A DNA stretch of 64,000 nt from RCIO01 sp040880025 (GCA_040880025.1 JBBDJD010000013.1:124001-188000); one strand, 5' to 3'. Numbered from the stretch's first letter, positions 15,316-22,798 are shown. Notes: a model not told the origin generated them from the letters alone. Translations and numbers: made by a program.

Positions 15316-15798
15316 ATGACGACAGCCAGCACCGCTGCCGCGTGGTCAGCCATGCGCGCGGTTTTTGAGGGCGCGGCTCCCGACTTCGTGCAACTGGCAG
15401 CGATTTCGGGGCGAATGCCCAATACGATCAGGCGCCGTGCCGAACGCCAGGGCTGGCGCGCATTCGACCACAATACCGACGGGTTGTCGCGGGCCGAACG
15501 CATCGCGCGGCTCGCCAACCGGCTGATCGGCGAGATGGAGGCGATCGAGAAGGACGGCAAGGGCGGCGTCTACGACAAGGCGCGTATTGAGACCGTGGCC
15601 GCCCTCACCAGGGCGCTGGAAAAAGCCGGCGAGATCACCGGCGTGGAGGCTGGCATGCAGGAACAACAGAAAAAGACAGATGCCGACAAGGCCGACATCC
15701 TCCGCCGCATCGACGAGCGCATCGTCGAACTCGCCCGCTTCTTCGCCGCTGAAATCGTGGCCGGACGCGCTGACCCCGGACCAGGGGGTGTTGGTTGA
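15316..15798 (+). CDS. GTA small terminase-like protein (TerS, RcGTA g1-type)
   Basis: A 160-residue protein at the head of the GTA cluster. The N-terminal part (about residues 10-50) looks like a helix-turn-helix (FVQLAAISGRMPNTIRRRAERQGWRAFDH). The rest is a long helical oligomerisation segment (RIARLANRLIGEMEAIEKDG ... ADILRRIDERIVELARFF). That layout matches small terminases, which recruit DNA to the large terminase. The ATG has a GGAGA site 5 nt upstream. It overlaps terL by 11 bp. GTA TerS proteins bind DNA with little specificity, which fits random packaging. Assignment is by position and fold pattern. Confidence 0.75.
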   Translation: MTTASTAAAWSAMRAVFEGAAPDFVQLAAISGRMPNTIRRRAERQGWRAFDHNTDGLSRAERIARLANRLIGEMEAIEKDGKGGVYDKARIETVAALTRALEKAGEITGVEAGMQEQQKKTDADKADILRRIDERIVELARFFAAEIVAGRADPGPGGVG

Positions 15799-17026
15799 AC
15801 ATGAGTGGTTCAAACACGGCATTCGCTGGCAGTATCCGTTCCTCGGGGCGCCGGACCGCTGGCTGGTGCTGGGCGGGCGCGGCGCCGGCAAGACGCGGCT
15901 GGGCGCGGAATGGGTGAACAGCCACGTGCGCGGCTTCGCACCCTTTGCGCTGACAAGATATGGCCAGTTGGCACTGGTTGCCGAGACGCTCGGTGACGCG
16001 CGCGAGGTGATGATCGAGGGCCCGTCGGGCATCGCCACGATCGCGCGTGGCGACCGCCCTCGATACGAGTCGAGCCGACGCAGGCTGGTCTGGGCGTCGG
16101 GAGCGGTGGCACAGGTGTTTTCGGCTGAGGATCCCGACAGTCTGCGCGGTCCGCAATTCGAAGCTGTTTGGGCAGACGAAATTTCCAAGTGGCGGCACGC
16201 GGAAGAGACCTACGACATGCTGCAATTCGCGCTGCGACTGGGTGGACGGCCAAAGCAGCTCTTCACGACGACGCCAAAGCCGGTGCCGATCATCCGCCGG
16301 CTACTGGACGATACGGATGTCACGGTGAGGCGGCTGAGGACGCATGACAACGCCGACAATCTGGCGCCGGGTTTCATCGCCGCCCTGCAGGATCGTTACG
16401 GCGGCACGCGATTGGGGCGGCAGGAGATCGACGGCGAACTGATCGAGGACCGGCCCGACGCTCTGTGGAACCGTGCAGCAGTTGAGGCGCTGACTGGCGG
16501 CGCGACCGGCGAGATGAGGCGCATCGTGGTGGCGGTCGATCCGTCGGCGACCGGCAAGGCGCGGTCGTCGGCCTGCGGGATCGTGGTTGCCGGAGCGACG
16601 GGAGAAGGAAATGCAGTGGTGCTGGCCGACGGCACGCTGGCCGCGGCTGGTCCGTCCGAATGGGCGGCGAAAGCCGTCAGCCTCTATCACCGTTTCGAGG
16701 CCGACTGCATCGTGGCCGAAGTGAACCAGGGCGGCGACATGGTGGCGACGGTGGTGCGGATGGTCGATCCGGACGTACCGGTGAAGCCGGTGCGCGCAAC
16801 TCGAGGCAAGTGGCTGCGGGCGGAGCCGGTGGCCGCCCTCTACGAGCAGGGCAGGGTGCGCCATGCCGCGCGCATGCCCGAACTGGAAGACGAAATGTGC
16901 GATTTCGGCCCCGACGGATTGTCCGGCGGTCGCTCGCCCGACCGCGTGGATGCGCTGGTGTGGGCGATAACCGAACTGTTGTTGGTAGGGCGTGGATGGC
17001 CAAGAGTCAGGGCAATAGGGCAGTAA
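15788..17026 (+). CDS. GTA large terminase / DNA-packaging ATPase-nuclease (RcGTA g2-type)
   Basis: About 412 residues. The ATPase domain shows Walker A GGRGAGKTRLGAEW (near residue 30), SLRGPQFEAVWADEISKWR with the Walker B acidic pair, and the coupling segment FTTTPKPVPIIRRLL. The C-terminal nuclease domain has VAVDPSATG, ADCIVAEVNQGGDMV and SPDRVDALVWAITEL with conserved acidic residues. It pumps DNA into the prohead and cuts it at headful. A GTG at 15788 overlapping terS is the best start; upstream in-frame sequence overlaps terS and has no family similarity. The 3' end lies inside an octamer repeat array (17010-17041). Confidence 0.93.
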   Translation: MLVEHEWFKHGIRWQYPFLGAPDRWLVLGGRGAGKTRLGAEWVNSHVRGFAPFALTRYGQLALVAETLGDAREVMIEGPSGIATIARGDRPRYESSRRRLVWASGAVAQVFSAEDPDSLRGPQFEAVWADEISKWRHAEETYDMLQFALRLGGRPKQLFTTTPKPVPIIRRLLDDTDVTVRRLRTHDNADNLAPGFIAALQDRYGGTRLGRQEIDGELIEDRPDALWNRAAVEALTGGATGEMRRIVVAVDPSATGKARSSACGIVVAGATGEGNAVVLADGTLAAAGPSEWAAKAVSLYHRFEADCIVAEVNQGGDMVATVVRMVDPDVPVKPVRATRGKWLRAEPVAALYEQGRVRHAARMPELEDEMCDFGPDGLSGGRSPDRVDALVWAITELLLVGRGWPRVRAIGQ

Positions 17027-17131
17027 TGCAATAGGGCAGGGGCATGCCGGCGCGGCTGACCGCGCACTTGTCATATAGCCCCTTCCCGCTGCTCCTCTCC
17101 CCTATTGCCCTACTGCCTTACCGCCCCTCAA
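17010..17131. repeat. Two opposed arrays of degenerate 8-bp repeats
   Basis: Left array: GGGCAATA, GGGCAGTA, ATGCAATA, GGGCAGGG (17010-17041). Right array: CCCTATTG, CCCTACTG, CCTTACCG, CCCCTCAA (17100-17131). They are reverse complements in unit sequence, with an 11-bp perfect arm pair (17010-17020 and 17100-17110). The left array includes the terL stop codon. The right array ends 15 bp before the portal ATG. Similar octamer arrays occur between genes in Mesorhizobium-like genomes as far as I recall. On mRNA the arms could pair across the terL-portal junction. Confidence 0.7.
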
Positions 17132-17146
17132 ACCGAGGTACCCAAC

Positions 17147-18325
17147 ATGCAATTCTACTGGCCCTGGGCGCCGCGTCCGGGAGTGACCACGGCTGTCGAG
17201 AGGAAGGACGCTACGCCCGGCTTCGTGGCGCTGCACCTGCAGGGCGAGGCGATCTGGACCCGGCGCGACTACGCGACGCTGGCGCGCGAAGGCTTCATGC
17301 GCAACCCGGTCGCGCATCGCTGCGTGCGGCTGATCGCGGAAGCTGCATCCGCCGTGCCTTGGCTGCTCTACCAGGGTCAGGCGGAGCTCGACGACCATCC
17401 GCTCGTCGCCCTGCTGGGACGGCCCAACATGCGCCAGTCGGGAGCGAGTTTCCTGGAGACGCTGTACGGGCATCTGCTGATTTCCGGCAACGCCTACTGC
17501 GAGCTGGTGGACGCCGGGCCGGAAGCGCGCGAACTGCACCTGCTCAGGCCTGACAGGGTGGCGGTGACGGCGGATGCCGATGGCTGGCCAGCGACGCTCG
17601 AATACCGCACCGGGGCAGCAAAACGACGCATTCCGCTTGGTGGCGAGGGCGACAGCGCGGCGCTGCATCTGACGATGTTCCACCCGCTCGACGATCATTA
17701 CGGCTTTCCGCCGATCGAGGCGGCATTGACCGCGCTCGATTTGCACAACGCGTCGGGCCGCTGGAACAAGGCGCTGCTTGACAATTCGGCGAGGCCTTCG
17801 GGCGCGCTTGTCTATGCCCCGAAGGACGGCAGCAACCTGACCGAGGAACAGTTCACGCGGCTGAAGGCGGAACTGGAGGAAGGCTATACGGGCACCACCC
17901 GCGCCGGGCGGCCGTTGCTGCTGGAAGGCGGGCTCGACTGGAAGGCGATGGGCCTGACGCCCAAGGACATGGATTTCGTCGAGGCGCGCAACGGGGCCGG
18001 CCGCGACATCGCGCTCGCCTTCGGCGTGCCGCCGATGATGCTGGGTATTCCAGGCGACAACACCTATTCGAACTACCAGGAGGCAAACCGCGCCTTCTAT
18101 CGGCTGACCGTACTGCCGCTGGCGCTGCGGGTGGCTGCCGAGTTCACCGCATGGCTGGGCGCGCGCTTCGGCGAGGGGCTGAGGCTCGACCTCGACATCG
18201 ATCGGATCGAGGGCCTATCGGCGGAGCGTGACGCGATGTGGGCGCGGCTCGAGGGCGCCGGCTTCCTGACCGACGACGAGAAGCGCGAGGCGGTCGGCTA
18301 TGGCCCGCGGGGCGGTAGCCAGTGA
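17147..18325 (+). CDS. GTA/phage portal protein (HK97 family, RcGTA g3-type)
   Basis: A 392-residue portal. Core segments include ARDYATLAREGFMRNPVAHRCVRLIA-type sequence (about residues 40-65), AEAASAVPWLLYQG, LLISGNAYCELV, the wing sequence LTEEQFTRLKAELEEGYTG, and the crown-stem region FVEARNGAGRDIALAFGVPPMMLGIPGDNTYSNYQEANRAFY, read here as two conserved blocks. It forms the dodecameric DNA gate at one capsid vertex and binds terminase and connectors. The ATG at 17147 follows the right octamer array. The stop overlaps the GTG of the HNH gene, so the toxin-like gene is translationally coupled to the portal gene. Confidence 0.94.
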   Translation: MQFYWPWAPRPGVTTAVERKDATPGFVALHLQGEAIWTRRDYATLAREGFMRNPVAHRCVRLIAEAASAVPWLLYQGQAELDDHPLVALLGRPNMRQSGASFLETLYGHLLISGNAYCELVDAGPEARELHLLRPDRVAVTADADGWPATLEYRTGAAKRRIPLGGEGDSAALHLTMFHPLDDHYGFPPIEAALTALDLHNASGRWNKALLDNSARPSGALVYAPKDGSNLTEEQFTRLKAELEEGYTGTTRAGRPLLLEGGLDWKAMGLTPKDMDFVEARNGAGRDIALAFGVPPMMLGIPGDNTYSNYQEANRAFYRLTVLPLALRVAAEFTAWLGARFGEGLRLDLDIDRIEGLSAERDAMWARLEGAGFLTDDEKREAVGYGPRGGSQ

Positions 18326-19041
18326 ACGCTACACTTCTGGCGACCATCGCCGTGGCACGCTTGCGCGTGAGTGCGGCGACGCTACAGCTCGCCTTAAGGC
18401 ACGGGCACTGGCGGACCCAACCCCGCGTGCCAGCCGGCAACGGCCGAGTCAGTGGGCGATGGACTCATGAGGGCGGACGGCTCATCCGTGTCCAAGCACG
18501 TCCCCCTGGTCCTCGAGGCGGCGCACCGCGCAGGATTGCCGGGAACTGGCGAAACATAAGCCCGGTGCAGGAAACACGCCTGCAGCTCAGCCACGCGCAG
18601 ATGCGGGCGGCGGTGCGGCGGGTGCAGAGGCTGGACCCGAAGTGGAAGCCGAGACCGAGCCTCTACGAATCCGTCGAAGGGGAAATCGCGGCGAACAAGG
18701 CGGCAAGGCGCGAGGCAGAGGACCGGCATTACGAACTACAGGGAATGGGGATAGGGCCGGGCCCATTCGCAGTCGAGTCGCAGCCGGCCAGAGGTCCGGG
18801 ACGAAACTGGACCGCACAAGAGAAAAATGAAAACAATCGGATCGGGAGAAAGTACGGATGTCACACCTGCGGAACGAAAGAACCTGGTACGCCCAGGGGC
18901 AACTTTATTCCCGACCATCAGGCTCCAACGGCCCTGAACCGCAATGGCAGGCCGCAGCGAATCTTTCCGCAATGCCTGACGTGCAGCAGCAAGCAAGGCG
19001 GACACGTAACCTCGCTGAATAGGGGTACTTCACGTGAATAG
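18322..19041 (+). CDS. HNH nuclease of polymorphic-toxin type within the GTA cluster
   Basis: A 239-residue basic protein. Residues 36-52 carry a Pro/Gly linker reading PAGNGRVSGRWTHEGG, resembling linkers in phage virion proteins and exported toxins. A middle segment (about 112-165) reads RPSLYESVEGEIAANKA and IGPGPFA. The C-terminal treble-clef HNH domain has C180-HT-C183-G, F-I-P-D198-H199-Q and Q-C218-LT-C221-S-S-K-Q-G-G. The four cysteines likely bind zinc and His199 is the candidate catalytic base. I recall this domain as a C-terminal toxin tip in polymorphic toxins. The GTG start overlaps the portal stop and the 3' end overlaps the next small gene by 8 bp. The C-terminal half is visibly richer in AAA/AAT/AAC codons than its neighbours. 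An alternative role is a packaging HNH nuclease such as those beside phage terminases. Confidence 0.75.
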   Translation: MNATLLATIAVARLRVSAATLQLALRHGHWRTQPRVPAGNGRVSGRWTHEGGRLIRVQARPPGPRGGAPRRIAGNWRNISPVQETRLQLSHAQMRAAVRRVQRLDPKWKPRPSLYESVEGEIAANKAARREAEDRHYELQGMGIGPGPFAVESQPARGPGRNWTAQEKNENNRIGRKYGCHTCGTKEPGTPRGNFIPDHQAPTALNRNGRPQRIFPQCLTCSSKQGGHVTSLNRGTSRE

Positions 19042-19402
19042 CACCACATTCGCTCCGATAAACTCAATCGTCTTCGTCTCGGACAATCTGAAGAGCAAAC
19101 CGCCAGAACACGTCGATGGGAGCCTCATCAGTTACAATGAGTTCTGCGTTTCCGTCGGAACCTATCCGGAAGTGGACGGCGAAACGGAATTCAGTCTTGG
19201 AAAGGCGGAAGAGGTCAACGACGCGTTGCAACTCGTGTTCGACGGAATGATCCAAACGCCAAGCCGCAAGTTGATAATTTCGACGGTCTGGGACGAGGTG
19301 CTGCTGGAAGATTCCGTCACGGATGTCGAGACCCGTATCCGAGTATGGGTAGACCACCTCCGCTGGCCCCAAAAACTGGTCGTCGGCTGGGGCCGGGGCT
19401 GA
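19034..19402 (+). CDS. Small acidic protein, candidate immunity protein for the HNH toxin
   Basis: A 122-residue acidic protein (about 19 Asp/Glu against 10 Lys/Arg), with no signal peptide or membrane helix. It reads SIVFVSDNLKSKPPEHVDG, EFSLGKAEEVNDALQLVFDGM and LLEDSVTDVETRIRVWVDHLRW. I do not recognise the family. The GTG start lies inside the last codons of the HNH gene, and its composition is clearly less GC-rich than the GTA genes on both sides. Overlap, opposite charge and small size are the classic layout of a toxin and its immunity protein, so that is the best inference; it is not shown by homology. Confidence 0.65.
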   Translation: MNSTTFAPINSIVFVSDNLKSKPPEHVDGSLISYNEFCVSVGTYPEVDGETEFSLGKAEEVNDALQLVFDGMIQTPSRKLIISTVWDEVLLEDSVTDVETRIRVWVDHLRWPQKLVVGWGRG

Positions 19403-19467
19403 GGCGCCGGCGAGCGCTCACAAGGCGAATATTGTGACAAGGTCGCCACCATCCGAAGACAACAAGA

Positions 19468-19776
19468 ATGACAGAAGCTGAAACCATCTGGCTGTGGCTC
19501 GCCAAGGCCGGCGGCGCCGTCGCGGGTTCCGCGATTTCGCTCGCCTATGTGCTGCCGCATGACCGCCGCGAGGCGGCGATCCGCTTCGCCGTGGGTGTCG
19601 CCTGCGGGCTGGTGTTCGGCGGCGCGGCGGGACTGAAGATCGCAACCGAACTCGGTATCGCCGACAGGCTTGGTACCGGCGAGCTGATGCTGATGGGATC
19701 GGCGGCGGCGAGCCTCTGCGCCTGGTGGGCGCTTGGTTTGATCATGCGCGCGTTCACGAGACCGCGCCCCAACTGA
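19468..19776 (+). CDS. DUF6107 family membrane protein of the GTA cluster
   Basis: A 102-residue protein with three hydrophobic helices (about residues 12-30, 38-56 and 70-92) and short charged ends. It matches the DUF6107 family that I recall from rhizobial GTA clusters at this position, between portal and prohead protease (the slot of RcGTA orf3.5). Start ATG at 19468. Role unknown; small membrane proteins in phage operons can act in lysis or regulation. The HNH/immunity pair separates it from the portal gene, so the pair looks inserted into the normal order. Confidence 0.7.
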   Translation: MTEAETIWLWLAKAGGAVAGSAISLAYVLPHDRREAAIRFAVGVACGLVFGGAAGLKIATELGIADRLGTGELMLMGSAAASLCAWWALGLIMRAFTRPRPN

Positions 19777-19801
19777 ACTGAACTCAATCGCGGAGACGAC
19801 A

Positions 19802-20383
19802 ATGGGTCACCGGCAGGCGCTGGCGGACGAGCGCAAGCGCGTGGAATTGCGGCTGGGCGAGGTCGAGGCCGATGGATCGTTCTCGGGCTATGCCAGCCTG
19901 TTCGGTCGGGTCGATCTCGGCCGCGACGTGGTGGAGCACGGGGCCTTCGCACGATCGCTTCAAAAGCGCGGCGCCGCCGGCATCCGCATGCTGTTCCAGC
20001 ACGATCCCGGCGCGCCGATCGGCGCCTGGCGGGAATTGCGCGAGGATGCGCGGGGCCTGTTCGTGCGCGGCCAGCTGGCGCTGGATTCGGCCAAGGCGCG
20101 CGAGGTGCATGCGCTGATGCGGGGCAGGGCGCTCGACGGGCTGTCGATCGGCTTCCGCACCGTGCGCGCCCGCAGGGAGGCCAAGTCCGGCGTACGCCGC
20201 ATCCTGGAAGCCGATCTGTGGGAAATATCGGTCGTTACCTTCCCGATGCTGCCCGACGCGCGGGTGGATTCGGTCAAGAGCCGGACCCGGCGGCCCTTGT
20301 TTTCCAACGACCTCGACGATCACGCCCGGCTGGTGGCCAGCATCCGCCGTGCAACACGAATGCTCAATGAAAGGAAAGCCTGA
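19802..20383 (+). CDS. HK97 family prohead protease (RcGTA g4-type)
   Basis: A 193-residue caudovirus prohead serine protease. Diagnostic blocks are FSGYASLFGRVDLGRDVVEHGAF, MLFQHDPGAPIGAW (with the catalytic histidine), ALDGLSIGFRTV (with the catalytic serine) and EADLWEISVVTFPMLPDARV. It cleaves the capsid scaffold region during head maturation. The ATG at 19802 has GGAGA upstream. The capsid gene starts one base after its stop, the usual protease-capsid pairing. Confidence 0.94.
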   Translation: MGHRQALADERKRVELRLGEVEADGSFSGYASLFGRVDLGRDVVEHGAFARSLQKRGAAGIRMLFQHDPGAPIGAWRELREDARGLFVRGQLALDSAKAREVHALMRGRALDGLSIGFRTVRARREAKSGVRRILEADLWEISVVTFPMLPDARVDSVKSRTRRPLFSNDLDDHARLVASIRRATRMLNERKA

Positions 20384-20384
20384 G

Positions 20385-21647
20385 ATGAACGAAACGAGCC
20401 CGGCCGGCGCGCCGGAAACCAAGAGCGCTTCAATCCCCGCGCACGAGCTGGGTGACGCCTTCGACGAGTTCATGACATCGTTCGAGGCGTTCAAGGAGGC
20501 CAATGACGAGCGGCTCGGCCAGATCGAGACGCGCATGAACGCCGACGTGATCACCTCCGACAAGGTGGATCGCGTGTCGCGCGCTCTCGACGAACAGAAG
20601 CGCTCAATCGACCGTCTGGTGCTGAAACGCTCGCGCCCGGCGCTGGCCGGCGAGCCGGATCTGTCGCCCGCAGCGCTGGAACATCATGATGCCTTCGACT
20701 CCTATGTGCGCAAGGGCGAAGAGCGCGGCCTGCGGGCAGCGGAAGCCAAGGCAATGTCCTACGGTACGCCCGCCGATGGCGGCTATCTCGTGCCCGACGA
20801 GACCGAACGCGAGATCGGCCGCAGGCTTTCGACGCTGTCGCCGATCCGCTCCATCGCCTCGGTCCGCCAGGTGTCGGGTGCGGTGCTGAAAAAGCCCTTC
20901 GCGATCAGCGGCCCGGCGGTTGGCTGGGTGGCTGAAACCGCGTCGCGGGCCCAGACCAACACGCCGACGCTCGACGAGTTGCAGTTTCCGACCGCCGAGC
21001 TCTACGCCATGCCGGCGGCGACAGCGACGCTCCTTGAAGACAGCGTGGTCGATATCGACCAGTGGCTGGCCGCCGAGATCGAGGTTGCGTTCGCCGAGCA
21101 GGAAGGCCTGGCCTTCATCAGCGGCGACGGCACCAACAAGCCGCGCGGCTTCCTTGATTACGCTCAGGTGGCCGAGACGAGCTGGTCCTGGGACAATATC
21201 GGCTACGTAGCGACGGGCGTGGACGGCGATTTCGCGGCAAGCGATCCCGCCGACGTCCTCATCGACCTGGTCTATGCTCTGAAGGCCGGCTACCGGCAGA
21301 ATGCAAACTGGGTGGTGAACCGCAAGACGCAGGCGGCGCTCCGGAAGCTGAAGGACGATCAGGGCAACTACATCTGGATGCCGCCGGCCGCGCCCGGCAG
21401 CCGCGCCATGCTGATGGGGTTCCCGGTCGTCGAGGCCGAGGACATGCCCGACATCGGCAGCGACGCGACGCCGGTCGCCTTCGGCGATTTCGCCCGCGGC
21501 TATCTGGTGGTCGACCGCACCGGCGTGCGCGTGTTGCGCGATCCCTACTCCGCCAGGCCCTACGTGCTGTTCTACGTGACCAAGCGCGTGGGCGGCGGCG
21601 TGCAGGATTTCGATGCGATCAAGCTGCTGAAATTCGGCACTGCCTGA
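20385..21647 (+). CDS. GTA/phage major capsid protein (HK97 fold, RcGTA g5-type)
   Basis: A 420-residue HK97-fold capsid. The N-terminal ~110 residues are a charged coiled-coil scaffold (delta) domain (FDEFMTSFEAFKEANDERL ... LDEQKRSIDRLVLKR) expected to be removed by the protease. The mature part has MSYGTPADGGYLVPDE, TLSPIRSIASVRQV, VGWVAETASRAQTNTPTL and the P-loop/A-domain segment FGDFARGYLVVDRTGVRVLRDPYS. The ATG at 20385 with AAGG upstream was chosen over an earlier in-frame ATG inside the protease gene. A 246-bp gap with hairpins follows. Confidence 0.95.
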   Translation: MNETSPAGAPETKSASIPAHELGDAFDEFMTSFEAFKEANDERLGQIETRMNADVITSDKVDRVSRALDEQKRSIDRLVLKRSRPALAGEPDLSPAALEHHDAFDSYVRKGEERGLRAAEAKAMSYGTPADGGYLVPDETEREIGRRLSTLSPIRSIASVRQVSGAVLKKPFAISGPAVGWVAETASRAQTNTPTLDELQFPTAELYAMPAATATLLEDSVVDIDQWLAAEIEVAFAEQEGLAFISGDGTNKPRGFLDYAQVAETSWSWDNIGYVATGVDGDFAASDPADVLIDLVYALKAGYRQNANWVVNRKTQAALRKLKDDQGNYIWMPPAAPGSRAMLMGFPVVEAEDMPDIGSDATPVAFGDFARGYLVVDRTGVRVLRDPYSARPYVLFYVTKRVGGGVQDFDAIKLLKFGTA

Positions 21648-21863
21648 CGCTCGTTCGAATTCTACTCCGACGGCCGCCTGCGAGCGTCTTCTGCGCGTCC
21701 GGTGCTCACGGACCGAATGTCCGCTGCGCGCCGGTTCTCGAAGCCATCTCGCATCCGGCTCGCTGGAGCGAATTCGCCCCGAACGCCACTCACCAAGCAG
21801 ACACGCAGGCGGCGACCCCTCCGCCTGCGCGGCGGTCCCGGTTCCCCTCCCGCCGGGGCCGCC
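21646..21863 (+). other. Three hairpins in the capsid to connector gap
   Basis: This is the only long non-coding gap inside the GTA operon. It holds an 8-bp arm pair GACGCTCG / CGAGCGTC overlapping the capsid stop (21646-21653 and 21681-21688). It also holds a 9-bp perfect hairpin CGCAGGCGG / CCGCCTGCG (21804-21829), and an 11-bp stem with one G-U pair (21831-21841 and 21853-21863). None has a full U-run. They could stabilise the capsid mRNA 3' end, mark processing, or attenuate the downstream genes. Confidence 0.5.
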
Positions 21864-21893
21864 GCCATATCAACCTACAGCGGATGAGACTTC

Positions 21894-22466
21894 ATGACCC
21901 TGTTCAGGACAGCCGGACCGGACGTCGAGCCGATCGCATTGGCCGAGGCGAAGGCCGAGCTGCGCATCGACCATGACAGCGAGGATGATCTCATCAACGG
22001 CCTGATCCGCGGTGCGCGCGAGGAGGTCGAACAGACGACCGGGCTCGCACTCATCGATCAGGGCTGGCGGCTGGCGCTGGATTGCATACCGCAGAACGGC
22101 CGTGTGCTGCTGCGACGCGGACCGGTGCGCTTGGTGGCTGCGGTAACCGCCTATGGCACCGATGGCGAAGCATCTGTGATTGATCCATCCGATTACCAGC
22201 TCGACCCGCTGTCGCGGCCGGCCCGGCTGCATTTCGATGTGGCGCCCGGCGATCTCAGGGCTCTCAACGGGATCGAGATCGATTTCACCGCGGGTTACGG
22301 CGAGGCGGCGACCGATGTGCCCGACCTGTTGAAGCGGGCTGTGCTGATGCTGGTGTCTCACTGGTTCGAGTTCCGCGCCTCCTTCGGCGCTGGCGAGCAG
22401 CCGGTGTCGATGCCGCAGGGCTATCGCAGGCTCGTATCGTCCTTCATGACGCGGAGGCTGGATTGA
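21894..22466 (+). CDS. Head-tail connector protein (gp6-like, RcGTA g6-type)
   Basis: A 190-residue adaptor protein of the phage head-tail connector (TIGR02215-like) family. It reads ALAEAKAELRIDHDSEDDLINGLIRGAREEVEQTTG at the N-terminus, given here as EAKAELRIDHDSEDDLI and GAREEVEQTTGLAL. The middle has RVLLRRGPVRLVAAV and DFTAGYGEAATDVPDLLKRAV, and the end YRRLVSSFMTRRL. It binds beneath the portal to close the neck. The start ATG lies 30 bp after the last hairpin of the gap. It overlaps the next gene by 4 bp. Confidence 0.92.
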   Translation: MTLFRTAGPDVEPIALAEAKAELRIDHDSEDDLINGLIRGAREEVEQTTGLALIDQGWRLALDCIPQNGRVLLRRGPVRLVAAVTAYGTDGEASVIDPSDYQLDPLSRPARLHFDVAPGDLRALNGIEIDFTAGYGEAATDVPDLLKRAVLMLVSHWFEFRASFGAGEQPVSMPQGYRRLVSSFMTRRLD

Positions 22467-22798
22467 GGTCGGAATTCATCGATCCCGGCCTGCTGCGGCA
22501 TGAGGTGGCGTTGGAGAGCGCCTCGCTCACGCCCGACGGCATGGGCGGACATACCGAAAGCTGGACCGAGATCGCGACGGTCTTTGCGCGGATCGAGCCC
22601 CTGGGCGTGGAAAGCCGCTTCGGCGCGGGACAGACGCGCGAAACGGCGACTCACCGTTTCACCATCCGCCATCGCGCGGACGTGGCAAGCGGAATGCGGT
22701 TCGCGCGGGCAGGCCGCACCTTCGAGATACTGACGGTGCACGATCCGGACGAAACCAGGCGCTACCTGGTGTGCCGCACGCGAGAGGACGCGCTATGA
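22463..22798 (+). CDS. Phage head closure protein (RcGTA g7-type)
   Basis: A 111-residue stopper protein of the phage head-tail adaptor family. The pattern IDPGLLRHEVALESAS, GMGGHTESWTEIATVFARIEP, THRFTIRHRADVASGMRF and FEILTVHDPDETRRYLVCR is typical. The start is likely the TTG/ATT-adjacent codon at 22463 overlapping the connector stop, although the second methionine-free start makes the precise start uncertain by a few codons. It seals the head after DNA packaging and binds the tail. Confidence 0.9.
   Translation: MRSEFIDPGLLRHEVALESASLTPDGMGGHTESWTEIATVFARIEPLGVESRFGAGQTRETATHRFTIRHRADVASGMRFARAGRTFEILTVHDPDETRRYLVCRTREDAL

Noticed and set aside
15587..15787. Possible 67-residue N-terminal extension of the large terminase
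   Set aside because: This stretch overlaps terS in another frame and reads as Pro/Ser/Arg-rich noise. The GTG at 15788 overlapping the terS stop fits the operon pattern better.
17010..17131. CRISPR-like repeat array
   Set aside because: The repeats are 8 bp, degenerate and back to back without spacers, and no cas gene is near.
21702..21887. 61-codon open frame in the capsid-connector gap
   Set aside because: Arg/Pro-rich reading without a ribosome-binding site that runs through two hairpins; better explained as non-coding spacer.
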